From: Imbricaverruca yamaguchii
Lineage: Eukaryota > Arthropoda > Thecostraca > Neoverrucidae
Reading direction: 5' to 3'
Assembly (NCBI GenBank): GCA_034440575.1
Contig: JAOTOL010001554.1
Span: 62,001 to 126,000, forward strand
DNA length: 64,000 nucleotides
Shown: in pieces, positions 63,301 through 64,000 of the stretch
Layout of the letters: every line of letters starts with the position of its first letter
How positions within the stretch are numbered: position 1 is the first letter of the stretch
Position numbers and translations under genes: made by a program
The notes under the pieces: model-generated
Database searches by the model: none
The model's input: only the letters and a program-made list of their open reading frames with translations
Told to the model about the DNA's origin: nothing

Positions 63301-63968
63301 GATGAAGGAAGAAGTTGCTTGGGAATAGTGAAAGATTGGAAGAAAATAGGGGATTGTCACTTAAGGATTAAAAAGCAGAATGCCTTCCACTTCAGTCATA
63401 TGCATTTTACATTACTTAGCAGTCATGTGCACGATGACTGCCCATACATCATGTGCAAAATGGTAAAAACCTAGGATGAGGATGAAATAGCACAACTCCA
63501 TTAACTGTGAATTTCCAGGCAAGGTCAGTTGTCAGTTAGTGCATACCTGTTTTTTTTTGTACTCCAGCATAAAAAAAAATTGTACTCCACTACCAAGAAA
63601 AAAATATGAAAATCCTACACTGTTTATCAATACAACTATTTATTTGTTATTTACACATTGAACAACATTTGGAAGACATCTAAAGGTAAGTTTTCAGGAA
63701 ACGTGTTCAGACACCCCTAGGTAGTTGAATAGCGAGCACAAGAGCAAACTTACGGATGTCCTCGACCCCAGAAACCTCCTCTCATAGGGCCATTGAATTC
63801 TGGGCCAGGTCCAGGTCCGTCATCCATTTGCTCCATGTGATGTCCAGGACCACCATTATTACGGCCTTCCGACTCGGACCTGCCTTCTTGTTGATCGCCT
63901 TTTGAAGGCATGTCGTGACGTTCTGGAGACGATGGACGGTCATCACCACCCTGTTTAACGTCATCCAT
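3004..63968 (-). CDS. TCERG1: TCERG1 orthologue, gene-level model (16 coding exons; 3' end outside window)
   Basis: TCERG1/CA150 is a nuclear protein that couples RNA polymerase II elongation to pre-mRNA splicing. In the known family, WW domains bind proline-rich splicing factors (SF1, U2AF) and FF domains bind the phosphorylated polymerase CTD. Joining 16 exons gives an uninterrupted 1130-codon frame; the human protein is 1098 aa. Order: proline/glycine-rich N-terminus, polyQ, WW1 (about 244-274), low-complexity linker, WW2 (about 453-484), acidic linker, WW3 (about 577-607), nuclear-localisation-like PAKKAKV, FF1 (694-762), FF2 (763-813), FF3 (814-870), an RS/KR-rich insert, FF4 (972-1043), FF5 (1044-1095), and FF6 cut off after exon 16. 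The conserved C-terminus (the DKRYLVLDCVPEERR region in vertebrates) is absent and must lie to the left. All introns are GT-AG and phases match at every junction. Identity rests on strong similarity across WW3, FF1, FF4 and FF5. Confidence 0.95.
3529..3634 (-). CDS. TCERG1: TCERG1 exon 15 (most of FF5; short exon)
   Basis: A 106-bp exon found by joining phases. Acceptor CTGTTTCAG|GGAAC, donor AGA|GTACGT. Encodes [20 protein letters not shown] then [15 protein letters not shown]. Vertebrate FF5 reads QLLDETSAITLTSTWKEVKK then IIKEDPRCIKFSSSDR. The arginine codon at the exon 14/15 junction is split AG|G. Confidence 0.95.
3635..4967. other. Intron 14 of TCERG1, no gene seen
   Basis: The longest open frames here are short and unlike any protein. 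A run of 13 G lies at 3995-4007. The sequence 4020-4720 is mixed A/T-rich with no recognised repeat. I see nothing else. Confidence 0.6.
4968..5185 (-). CDS. TCERG1: TCERG1 exon 14 (FF4)
   Basis: Acceptor GACCCGCAG|GAGCG with a possible branch point TCGTAAC upstream; donor TTCAG|GTGGGG. Encodes [20 protein letters not shown] then [20 protein letters not shown] and KKKREKFR. Vertebrate FF4 (TLRKDHRWESGSLLEREEKE) aligns well. The minisatellite of the next intron begins about 230 bp away. Confidence 0.96.
5340..5435 (-). repeat. tRNA-like SINE head next to minisatellite
   Basis: On the minus strand a tRNA-like A box (GCAGCTCGGTCGGTA) is followed, after roughly 35 nt, by a degenerate B box (GAATTCGTACC). 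The body is weakly tRNA-like. The A-box half is reused in every unit of the adjacent 91-bp array. No TSD was found. Confidence 0.45.
5413..6412. repeat. 91-bp minisatellite, about 11 units, in intron 13
   Basis: The word GACCGAGCTGCC recurs at 5413, 5504, 5595, 5686, 5777, 5867, 5958, 6049, 6140, 6230 and 6321, a 91-bp period with two 90-bp units that lack one C. Units differ at few sites (GGATACAGAGTT versus GGACACAGAGGT; CCCGTC versus CCCGCC; CTCCTGCAG versus CTGCTGCAG). Near identity implies recent expansion. Because 91 is not a multiple of 3 and the unit lacks minus-strand stops, all three minus frames stay open; these are not genes. Confidence 0.97.
6413..7108. other. Intron 13, nothing recognised
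   Basis: No coding signal and no repeat recognised between the minisatellite and the hairpin retroposon at 7119. Confidence 0.55.
7119..7177 (+). mobile_element. 59-bp solo hairpin retroposon, 10-bp TSD
   Basis: The insert holds GGGCGC, an inner ACCGATGCAGTCGAT, and GCGCCC, then a C/A-rich tail. It is flanked by exact direct repeats ATGTATCGCA at 7109-7118 and 7178-7187. It matches the 3' hairpin of the I-clade LINE in this window but carries nothing else. Confidence 0.85.
7356..7493 (-). CDS. TCERG1: TCERG1 exon 13 (charged coiled helix between FF3 and FF4)
   Basis: Acceptor ACCTCCAG|GACTC, donor AAG|GTGAGC. 46 codons: [20 protein letters not shown] then [20 protein letters not shown]. The vertebrate counterpart has IEASLREREREVQKARSEQ. 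Highly charged, predicted helical. Both boundaries are phase 0. Confidence 0.95.
7636..7845 (-). repeat. SINE1 3' part with internal 64-bp duplication
   Basis: Starts on the plus strand with GTTAGTTGGTTATTGG and the reverse complement of the SINE1 3' hairpin (TACGACACATCGACC...TAGCGTCG). Next comes a 64-bp direct duplication (7696-7759 and 7760-7823, starting ACTCCGACTGGTCAAGG). The tRNA head is missing. Confidence 0.7.
9065..9090 (-). mobile_element. 26-bp tail-only insertion, 6-bp TSD
   Basis: Inserted sequence reads TTGGTTGGTTATTGGGGTAA onward on the plus strand and is flanked by TTGTGG at 9059-9064 and 9091-9096. The paralogous DT1-b copy at about 45119-45128 lacks the insert (ATACTGGTGGATATG), giving an empty site. 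It is the retroposon tail with no hairpin. Confidence 0.65.
11055..11412. mobile_element. E1, hAT-like MITE (358 bp), 8-bp TSD
   Basis: Terminal inverted repeats CAGTGTTAAA and TTTAACACTG, flanked by exact TGTCTGTG at 11047-11054 and 11413-11420. It lies inside DT1-a; DT1-b lacks it at the equivalent place near 52345. Same family as 17660-18130 and 19659-20139 but internally shorter. Confidence 0.92.
11490..11630 (-). repeat. SINE2 copy (tRNA-derived), part of DT1
   Basis: Minus strand: CTCGGTAGCTTAGATGG A-box region, B box GATTCGAATC, then a 3' hairpin AACC-TTGC-GGTT within arms ending GCGTCG and a TAGAATAACC tail. An equivalent SINE2 sits at the same place in DT1-b (52425-52545), so it was present before DT1 multiplied. 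Confidence 0.7.
12201..12536 (-). CDS. TCERG1: TCERG1 exon 12 (FF3 plus RS/KR-rich insert)
   Basis: Acceptor CCGCCAG|GTGAAG, donor GAG|GTGATG. The first part, [20 protein letters not shown] then [18 protein letters not shown], is FF3. The remainder is about 55 residues rich in K, R, S and E ([20 protein letters not shown]), much longer than the vertebrate FF3-FF4 helix at this point. RS-type sequence would suit a splicing-coupled factor. The exon is GC-rich with strong G/C third positions. Confidence 0.94.
12537..16176. other. Intron 11, includes a CpG-dense block 13480-14650
   Basis: No exon fits here by phase or family. Between about 13480 and 14650 the sequence turns strongly GC- and CpG-rich, with a GA repeat at 14216-14239, TTACG repeats near 14262-14277 and CACGCGCG repeats near 14470. 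Frames there are open only because of composition. A degenerate hairpin retroposon lies at about 14719-14771. The rest is unremarkable A/T-rich intron. Confidence 0.6.
16177..16327 (-). CDS. TCERG1: TCERG1 exon 11 (FF2)
   Basis: Acceptor CCTGTTAG|GACAT, donor CAG|GTACGT. Encodes [20 protein letters not shown] then [13 protein letters not shown] and a basic helix ending AKREQ. Vertebrate FF2 reads ATFSEFAAKHAKDSRFKAIE, so the match is clear. Phase joins exactly to exons 10 and 12. Confidence 0.97.
16786..16834 (-). mobile_element. 49-bp solo hairpin retroposon, 15-bp TSD
   Basis: Exact direct repeats GTGATGTGCTGTGTC at 16771-16785 and 16835-16849 bound a 49-bp insert that on the minus strand ends GATGTGCCC, AAAAACCCCAGTAAC. 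It is slightly 5' truncated: the left arm of the hairpin is mostly missing. Confidence 0.82.
17093..17301 (-). CDS. TCERG1: TCERG1 exon 10 (FF1)
   Basis: Acceptor CGGCAG|GTGTC, donor AA|GTAAGC. Encodes [20 protein letters not shown] then [20 protein letters not shown], the whole FF1 helical module, almost identical to vertebrate FF1. FF domains are three-helix bundles that bind the phospho-CTD of RNA polymerase II and other factors. Confidence 0.97.
17610..18136 (-). mobile_element. Solo hairpin retroposon split by MITE E2, imperfect 15-bp TSD
   Basis: Flanks AGTCACGAACTCGCG (17595-17609) and AGTCACTAACTCACG (18137-18151) differ at two CpG sites. The insert has GGGCGC at the tail side and TTTAGCGCAC at the other, and is interrupted by the MITE at 17660-18130. 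Confidence 0.78.
17660..18130. mobile_element. E2, hAT-like MITE (471 bp), 8-bp TSD
   Basis: Ends CAGTGTTAAA and TTTAATACTG. Flanks GCGCACAT (17652-17659) and GCGCACAG (18131-18138) match at 7 of 8. Internal sequence is shared with E1 and E3 (GTTAGGTG, GATGTCGAAA, AGCAGGATGTCGATACTT, AATTGAGTGTTCAG). Confidence 0.88.
18131..18602. other. Intron 9, part with nothing recognised
   Basis: A/T-rich, no repeat family recognised. A short duplicated phrase (TCTGATAGATGAGAT and TCTGAGAGATGAGAT near 18470 and 18535) is the only structure seen. Confidence 0.5.
18603..18745 (-). CDS. TCERG1: TCERG1 exon 9 (basic/acidic helix before FF1)
   Basis: Acceptor TCTGCAG|AGGTG, donor GAG|GTACGA. Encodes [20 protein letters not shown] and [20 protein letters not shown] followed by RDMLAEKE. 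The vertebrate segment [20 protein letters not shown] matches closely. It leads directly in frame into [11 protein letters not shown] of exon 10. Confidence 0.95.
19197..19258 (-). mobile_element. 62-bp solo hairpin retroposon, 11-bp TSD
   Basis: Exact GGTGCTCCATA at 19186-19196 and 19259-19269. The insert on the plus strand is GCTGGTTGGCTATTTGAG, then GGGTGC, a spacer with ACCAGGTTTGGT, and GCGCCC. The stem keeps pairing through a G-U wobble. Confidence 0.87.
19369..19574 (-). CDS. TCERG1: TCERG1 exon 8 (WW3 and nuclear-localisation-like motif)
   Basis: Acceptor CCGCAG|GTGCG, donor AAAG|GTGAGT. Encodes [20 protein letters not shown], then [16 protein letters not shown], nearly identical to vertebrate WW3 ([20 protein letters not shown]). 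Downstream [13 protein letters not shown] resembles a monopartite nuclear localisation signal; the vertebrate counterpart is a KAKKRKR cluster. This is the most conserved WW domain in the gene. Confidence 0.96.
19659..20139. mobile_element. E3, hAT-like MITE (481 bp), 8-bp TSD
   Basis: Left end CAGTGTTAAGAC; right end decayed (ATTAGCCACCG). Flanks CCCACACG (19651-19658) and CCCAGACG (20140-20147) match at 7 of 8. Body similar to E2. It ends about 50 bp below the exon 7 donor. Confidence 0.82.
20194..20461 (-). CDS. TCERG1: TCERG1 exon 7 (acidic linker, start of WW3)
   Basis: Acceptor GCCGCAG|CGGCA; donor CCCTG|GTCAGT, a GT donor with C at +3. Begins [21 protein letters not shown], continues through an acidic stretch ([13 protein letters not shown]) and ends PVPGSPW, where the W codon is split by the intron. 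The vertebrate PIPGTPWCVVWTG crosses the same junction, which strongly supports the model despite the weak donor. Confidence 0.92.
20462..21239. other. Intron 6, nothing recognised
   Basis: Moderately GC-rich, no repeat or gene signal. A short phrase (GGCGCCGATGACGT) is repeated at about 21154 and 21187. Confidence 0.5.
21240..21372 (-). CDS. TCERG1: TCERG1 exon 6 (WW2)
   Basis: Acceptor CCGCAG|CTGGAC, donor GAGG|GTGAGT. Encodes [26 protein letters not shown]... with both signature tryptophans (EWTEH and VSVWVKP) and the central YYYN. Vertebrate WW2 reads SEWTEYKTADGKTYYYN, so this is clearly WW2. WW2 of the family binds splicing factor SF1. Confidence 0.95.
21373..21989. other. Intron 5, nothing recognised
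   Basis: Anonymous A/T-rich intron sequence above the exon 6 acceptor. Confidence 0.5.
21990..22050 (-). mobile_element. Solo hairpin retroposon, clean stem, no TSD found
   Basis: Plus strand GTTGTTATTGGAGCTTAA, then GGGCGC, an inner CGACTGCGTCG, and GCGCCC. This is one of the best-preserved hairpins: all six outer pairs and four inner pairs are intact. I could not find convincing flanking repeats. Confidence 0.7.
22266..22630 (-). CDS. TCERG1: TCERG1 exon 5 (Ala/Pro/Gly-rich linker with polyalanine)
   Basis: Acceptor TTCGACAG|AGGCG, donor GAG|GTATGC. Encodes about 122 residues beginning [11 protein letters not shown], with repeated [12 protein letters not shown], a run of alanines in a GCC/GCG tract around 22389-22418, and [22 protein letters not shown]. 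Vertebrate TCERG1 has a long A/P/T/V-rich linker here. No fold is visible. The alanine run is a likely place for length variation. Confidence 0.85.
22980..23139 (-). mobile_element. SINE1, full-length 160 bp, tRNA-Met-like head, 14-bp TSD
   Basis: Target duplication ACACAACATGGTCA at 22966-22979 and 23140-23153. Minus strand: GGGGACGAGTAGTCTAGGG (A box), CCCGTCTCATAATC (matching the elongator tRNA-Met anticodon arm, CAT), B box GGTTCGAGC, a body GTCGCTACTCTTCGC, then the 3' hairpin and AAAACCAATAACC tail. Pol III promoter boxes are present. It lies in intron 4. Confidence 0.92.
23242..23359 (-). CDS. TCERG1: TCERG1 exon 4 (acidic/serine-rich linker)
   Basis: Acceptor TTGTCAG|GTGGAG and donor AAAG|GTAGCT. 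About 39 codons ([14 protein letters not shown]...SQDSDNK) without a domain. It lies between WW1 and WW2 and is placed by phase (0 in, 1 out) and by the acceptor. Low complexity, so family similarity alone could not identify it. The 160-bp SINE copy starts about 100 bp below its donor. Confidence 0.78.
23360..24103. other. Intron 3, nothing recognised
   Basis: A phrase ending in CTTACTAAGC/TCACCTG recurs three times around 23760-23865 (short degenerate tandem repeat). Nothing else seen. Confidence 0.5.
24104..24457 (-). CDS. TCERG1: TCERG1 exon 3 (Pro-rich, polyQ, WW1)
   Basis: Acceptor GGACAG|GGTCC at 24458; donor GAG|GTAGCC, a GT donor of weak consensus. The 118 codons give a proline/glycine stretch, 23 consecutive glutamines (24275-24343: 12 CAG, 4 CAA, 7 CAG), PQGLPPP, then WW1 with W of NVWVETK, the KLYYYN tyrosine block and the second W in [10 protein letters not shown]1 is close to the vertebrate form (IWVENKTPDGKVYYYN). 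In vertebrates the variable tract is a Gln-Ala repeat after WW1; here a pure polyQ lies before WW1. Confidence 0.93.
24275..24343 (-). repeat. CAG/CAA trinucleotide tract (23 Gln codons) in exon 3
   Basis: Minus strand 12 CAG, then 4 CAA, then 7 CAG, in frame with exon 3. The CAA block interrupts the pure repeat. Confidence 0.97.
24458..24962. other. Intron 2, nothing recognised
   Basis: About 505 bp of anonymous A/T-rich intron. Confidence 0.5.
24963..25239 (-). CDS. TCERG1: TCERG1 exon 2 (Gly-Pro and RG-rich)
   Basis: Acceptor TTTTTCAG|TCGTC at 25240 and donor ATG|GTAAGT at 24962. Encodes about 92 residues: a collagen-like run of G-P-G triplets, then RG and PPP blocks ([26 protein letters not shown]) and GPMGPM. 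The vertebrate N-terminus is also rich in RGPPP repeats, so composition supports the assignment. Such tracts are usually disordered and bind WW or SH3 partners or RNA. The donor leaves phase 0, matching exon 3. GC content is far above the surrounding intron. Confidence 0.85.
25240..26639. other. Start of intron 1, unique sequence
   Basis: About 1.4 kb with no recognised repeat or exon. Short open frames have no family resemblance. Confidence 0.5.
26640..26886. mobile_element. DT1-c, left-end fragment of hAT-like element
   Basis: Starts GCATTGAACAAGTGGCCC (compare CAGCGTTGGAAAAGTGGCCC of DT1-b) and follows DT1-a through the GCTGGATGAAGACATGC, GGAGAGGAAGCAGCATGC and ATTATACTATTCAGT segments. 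It stops where the tail of LINE J1 begins, so the LINE inserted into it. The right part is not found in the window. Confidence 0.75.
27022..30600 (-). pseudogene. LINE J1 ORF2 remnant (EN-RT-RNase H)
   Basis: Endonuclease pieces: LRFKSRG-type start, [22 protein letters not shown] pieces: [40 protein letters not shown] (the F-V-D-D catalytic box). RNase H pieces: [56 protein letters not shown]. Then a C-terminal tail. These catalytic motifs are present but lie in different frames, so the copy is dead. Confidence 0.85.
30643..31940 (-). pseudogene. LINE J1 ORF1 remnant (CCHC gag-like)
   Basis: 31893-31615 encodes [20 protein letters not shown] and [21 protein letters not shown], then [10 protein letters not shown], as in LINE B. 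31400-30643 gives the Ser/Pro/Arg-rich tail with [11 protein letters not shown]. Frames are broken. Confidence 0.8.
32260..32660. repeat. Degenerate tandem repeat in LINE J2 3' UTR
   Basis: Repeated phrases CAGTGAAACGGGAGTA, ACATCAGTGAAACAGTGAAA and GAAAGAGCAAGCACAAGC, each two or three times with changes, between about 32440 and 32660. Confidence 0.7.
32690..36410 (-). pseudogene. LINE J2 ORF2 remnant (EN-RT-RNase H)
   Basis: [33 protein letters not shown], and [15 protein letters not shown] (the GDFN catalytic motif). [53 protein letters not shown]. RNase [17 protein letters not shown] (Gly-Ser to Gly-Phe change), [41 protein letters not shown]-terminal [17 protein letters not shown]. Several frameshifts. 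Confidence 0.87.
36593..37100 (-). pseudogene. LINE J2 ORF1 remnant (C-terminal part)
   Basis: Ser/Pro-rich stretch with [20 protein letters not shown] and [11 protein letters not shown], matching the tails of the other two ORF1 copies. The CCHC part is missing. Confidence 0.75.
37121..37603 (+). pseudogene. CR1-a ORF1, esterase-like (SGNH) region
   Basis: Continuous frame: [26 protein letters not shown], then [20 protein letters not shown] and [17 protein letters not shown] at the start, GxND-like VNN, and DGLHFS near the end are the SGNH/GDSL hydrolase blocks found in CR1 ORF1 proteins. The N-terminus is lost by truncation, so it is not a whole gene. Confidence 0.85.
37799..39710 (+). pseudogene. 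CR1-a ORF2 remnant, part 1 (EN and start of RT)
   Basis: EN motifs [28 protein letters not shown], and [32 protein letters not shown]. At least five frame breaks compared with the intact copy at 41886-44885. Continues after DT1-b at 52752. Confidence 0.88.
40932..41877 (+). pseudogene. CR1-b ORF1 (coiled coil plus SGNH esterase), one 2-nt frameshift
   Basis: Frame 40932-41666 gives a coiled coil ([20 protein letters not shown]), a Ser/Gly/Arg-rich linker and the esterase start ([29 protein letters not shown]). Compared with CR1-a, two bases are missing near 41640-41650 and the frame stops at NRNFA. The rest ([23 protein letters not shown]) is open in another frame to 41877. Without that lesion it would be a whole ORF1 of about 315 residues. 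Confidence 0.88.
41886..44885 (+). CDS. CR1-b ORF2, endonuclease-reverse transcriptase, intact 999 aa
   Basis: An unbroken frame from ATG at 41886 to a stop at 44883-44885. The endonuclease occupies about 60-290 ([36 protein letters not shown]). RT is about 480-760 ([70 protein letters not shown], and the catalytic FADDL). The C-terminal domain has the typical [20 protein letters not shown]. It begins 9 bp after the end of ORF1. There is no RNase H, as expected for CR1. All catalytic boxes are present, so the protein could be active; mobility would still need ORF1. Confidence 0.95.
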   Translation: MGRDKIALPTQEYSNSVSQGNRTSKSANRDSSNSRGQSYSSSSDKRTQYEKAKGGYGAFVKCMMFNAQSIRSKFDEFKCYVAEEEPDFVCITEAWVSEGYFGDNLQDYEIQGYNMFSCNRGPAMKGGGVMLYINSLFSYQKVAGGDKNVSVESIWLDVTVGKGNSNALRIGAFYRSGTLPHSQQLELDKVICEEISRNFKRKCLILGDFNLKGYENAGIGTPSCKMFRKCLEEDLFLHQFVSEPTRHGSFLDLVFSDLSDLVQDLTVGETLGKSDHNIVRFKAHVGEIIKDNLVKVPNFKRADFNGMRAALSAIRWEEEFSNLNACEMWEKFKSYLKATQIRHVPQKQRRKRRVGKPAWLTPDMIKAIKAKKTAFRVFKEASNIVDLKAYRKARDTVKQKTRAAKRAKELDLARNCNGDSKKFFSFYKLSKVSSTIGPLEVNGTTLGEDSEMVEELSKQFKSVFTLEDITNLPTIHHSSVTWDLTNDVDFIDSDVAYNHIRKIKQNKAAGPDEIYARVLRETEKELAFPLSIIFCRSVSHNEIPTDWKRENVVPIFKKGEGGKVENYRPISLTSLVCKVLESIIKDRIVSYLEGSRLIQNTQHGFRKGRSCLTNLLDFLNFATEQFDQGNQVDVAYLDFSKAFDKVPHKRLMIQLQSHGIAGSILKWIELWLSDRQQRVMLNGTKSSWQNVLSGVPQGSVLGPLLFIIFVNNIESGLSSKVLKFADDLKVFRAITGQDEHISLQKDLDELVKWSEELQMKFNFDKCKIMHVGKQHMKAQYLMGGQVLSVTQQEKDLGVILNTKLGVSEQTKEARKKALRMLGAINRNVSYRSEEVIRKLYCAYVRPHLEYCIQAWSPSYEKDCWLLERVQKRATKMVNGISNLAYEERLKKLNMFSLRYRRLRGDLIEVFKFVNGLERGYLGEMFEFNRNDAIRGHKFKIKINHSRTRLRQTFFTNRVGEHWNQLPENIVSSSTLNIFKNSLDNHYKNIGLAFQYYREG
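47116..47152. repeat. GTAGG/CCTAC palindrome
   Basis: GTAGGTAGGTAGGTACC is followed by TACTACCTACCTACC, so the two halves can pair. A shorter GGTAGGTAGGTACC lies at 10051-10064 in DT1-a. Confidence 0.7.
49033..49130 (-). repeat. SINE1 3' part, decayed
   Basis: Plus strand GGTTGGTTG, then a mutated hairpin (TGTCATGTAGTGTC), CTGATTGGTTGCAGG and GAAGAGTAGCAATGG, aligning with the SINE1 body and tail. The head is missing. Confidence 0.65.
49184..49235 (+). mobile_element. Solo hairpin retroposon, stem GGGCAC/GTGCCC
   Basis: GGGCAC at the start, inner ACCAGAGCAGTC, GTGCCC, then AAAAACCCAAATAACTAA. All six stem pairs are kept although both arms differ from the GGGCGC/GCGCCC consensus. No certain TSD. 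Confidence 0.7.
50493..50715 (+). mobile_element. SINE1 copy split by a hairpin retroposon
   Basis: Head GGGGATGAGTAGTCTAGGG and AAGGTCCCCATCTCAATTG, then after the insert AATTGAAGGGTTGTGAGC (anticodon arm and B-box area), CTTTGCCTGCAACCAATCAG and a tail in CACCACCACC. The inserted unit is 50536-50592. Confidence 0.8.
50536..50592 (+). mobile_element. 57-bp solo hairpin retroposon inside a SINE1, 8-12-bp TSD
   Basis: CAATTGAAGGGT occurs at 50528-50539 and 50593-50604. Between lies GGGTGCTACATGG, a spacer, ATGTGCCC and ATAAACTCCAATAATGAC. The GGGT may be shared microhomology, so the TSD is 8 to 12 bp. Confidence 0.82.
51654..52110. repeat. Local tandem duplication, offset 290 bp
   Basis: GGGCTTTAGGGTTC, GTACGCTGTCGCTGCTAAGT and CTGCTGAGGTCGACGTGGTT occur in the same order from 51654 and again from 51944. 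The second copy lacks an internal piece and both have diverged. It lies in DT1-b near its right end. Confidence 0.8.
52425..52545 (-). repeat. SINE2 copy (tRNA-derived) in DT1-b
   Basis: Minus strand: CTCGGTAGCTCAGTTGG A box, a body, then GGCGACGCTATGTAACC, loop TTGC, GGTTCAATGAGACGC and AAAGTAACC. The palindrome AACCGCAAGGTT lies at 52429-52440. The head resembles several tRNAs; the exact parent is unclear. Not a functional tRNA. Confidence 0.7.
52752..53633 (+). pseudogene. CR1-a ORF2 remnant, part 2 (RT end and C-terminus)
   Basis: Resumes after DT1-b with SVLGPLL..., a mutated catalytic box (FANDF in place of FADDL), then [20 protein letters not shown] and [20 protein letters not shown]. 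Frameshifts near 53000 and 53460. Ends at 53633 against element X1. Confidence 0.88.
53634..55724 (+). mobile_element. X1, hAT-like element (2.1 kb), TSDs do not match
   Basis: Left end CAGTGCTGGAAAAACTGG, right end GGAAATCCTACACTG, as in X2 and X3. Flanks are AATAGAGG (53626-53633) and CAAGGCTA (55725-55732), which differ. No transposase frame. TACTCCA words recur near both ends. Confidence 0.78.
55725..56035. other. Anonymous sequence between X1 and CR1-c
   Basis: A/T-rich, no recognised repeat or gene. Confidence 0.45.
56036..57601 (-). mobile_element. CR1-c LINE fragment (EN end to RT), minus strand
   Basis: Minus-strand pieces match CR1-b ORF2 from the AIRWEEEF region to VILN-type sequence: [80 protein letters not shown] (FADD changed to FVDD). 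Many frame breaks. Both ends are internal to CR1. Confidence 0.88.
56108..56166 (-). mobile_element. 59-bp solo hairpin retroposon in CR1-c, 14-bp TSD
   Basis: Exact TGTTGAGTCACTGA at 56094-56107 and 56167-56180. The insert on the plus strand is TAGTTAGTTAGTAATTAGG, GCTTTAGGGCAC, inner spacer, GCAGCGCCCA. CR1-b shows the uninterrupted host sequence (GTGACTCAACAGGAGAAGG at 44251). Confidence 0.92.
57602..60090. mobile_element. X0, older X-family remnant carrying X2
   Basis: 57602-57783 and 60003-60090 match the interior of X1 (54690-54930): TTTTTGCTGTGCCAGGTGTG, AAGTATACTTTTGTTACC, then CGCTAATAATTTAACCACAG after the insertion. No ends of its own are visible. Confidence 0.75.
57784..60002 (-). 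mobile_element. X2, hAT-like element (2219 bp), 8-bp TSD, nested in X0
   Basis: CAGTGTAGGATTT at 57784 and TTTTTCCAACACTG ending 60002. Flanking TCATCCTT at 57776-57783 and 60003-60010 is exact, and the empty site CTCATCCTTCGCTAAT is seen in X1 near 54863. No transposase; 59637-59695 is a run of AATATTGA-like units shared with X3. Confidence 0.92.
60091..60483. other. Anonymous intron sequence
   Basis: No repeat or gene recognised. Confidence 0.45.
60484..60629. repeat. Three consecutive near-perfect hairpins
   Basis: Hairpin 1: 60484-60503 with 60508-60527, 20 bp, one mismatch, 4-nt loop. Hairpin 2: 60535-60553 with 60558-60576, 19 bp, perfect, loop TGCT. Hairpin 3: 60576-60599 with 60606-60629, 24 bp, one mismatch, 6-nt loop. 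All are built from GCTAAT and AAGAGCT words. Confidence 0.93.
60630..61381. other. Anonymous sequence with a local duplication
   Basis: A phrase AGAACTAA...CAGACCTTCATAT...TTGG occurs at about 61177 and 61331. The second copy is interrupted by X3 and continues after it at 63623 (ACATTGAACAACATTTGGAA; TTCAGGAAACGTGTTCAGAC). Confidence 0.6.
61382..63622 (+). mobile_element. X3, hAT-like element (2241 bp), 6-bp flanking repeat
   Basis: Left end CAGTGTTGGAAAAACTGG, right end GAAAATCCTACACTG. TTTATC flanks both ends (61376-61381 and 63623-63628); an 8-bp TSD is not exact. Same order of internal segments as X2 in the opposite orientation. No transposase frame. Confidence 0.85.
63754..63968 (-). 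CDS. TCERG1: TCERG1 exon 1 (N-terminal, charged and Gly-rich)
   Basis: Starts at an ATG on the minus strand at 63968 ([10 protein letters not shown]...) and ends FWGRGHP at a strong donor, CC|GTAAGT (ACTTAC at 63748-63753 on the plus strand). The split proline codon is completed by the first base of exon 2. The 72 residues are rich in D, E, G, P and H, with no fold visible. The start is uncertain: an acceptor-like TTACAG lies 12 bp upstream (exon would begin at 63980) with an open frame, so this may be exon 2 of a longer gene. No promoter signal is visible in the last 30 bases of the window. Confidence 0.7.
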
Positions 63969-64000
63969 TACCAAAACGTCCTGTAAGCTTCCAGTAAGGA

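Overview
The window looks like a piece of a large, repeat-rich arthropod genome, probably a chelicerate and plausibly a tick. The reasons are one widely spread gene with long introns, CR1-clade and RNase H-bearing I-clade LINEs, several tRNA-headed SINEs, and hAT-like DNA elements. The species call is inference; the eukaryotic setting is certain.

One host gene is present: the orthologue of TCERG1 (CA150, transcription elongation regulator 1) on the minus strand. I could join 16 coding exons between 63968 and 3004. Every junction is GT-AG and in phase, giving 1130 codons with WW1, WW2, WW3 and FF1 to FF6, FF6 being cut by the window edge. The last coding exon(s) lie to the left of position 1. 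Intron 1 is about 38.5 kb (25240-63753). The other introns run from about 100 bp to about 4.7 kb.

Layout: 1-2990 is two I-clade LINE pieces on the minus strand, reaching almost to the exon 16 splice donor. 3004-25239 holds exons 16 to 2, with introns carrying SINEs, a 91-bp minisatellite, a 3.56-kb hAT-like element (DT1-a), 360-480-bp hAT-like MITEs (family E) and tiny hairpin retroposons. 25240-63753 is intron 1: unique sequence, then two head-to-tail I-clade LINEs (26887-37100), a CR1 LINE split by a 13-kb hAT-like element (DT1-b) that itself contains a full-length CR1 with an unbroken 999-aa ORF2, then several 2.1-2.2-kb elements (family X), another CR1 piece and a palindrome cluster. 63754-63968 is the first recognised coding exon.

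The most interesting signal is not a gene. The I-clade LINE and two tRNA-derived SINE families end in the same 3' hairpin plus an AATAACC-type tail, with stem changes that keep base pairing. The hairpin and tail alone, about 48-62 bp, occur repeatedly as separate insertions bounded by 8-15-bp target-site duplications. This looks like a minimal retroposition unit. Target-site duplications also let the order of nested insertions be read directly at several places.
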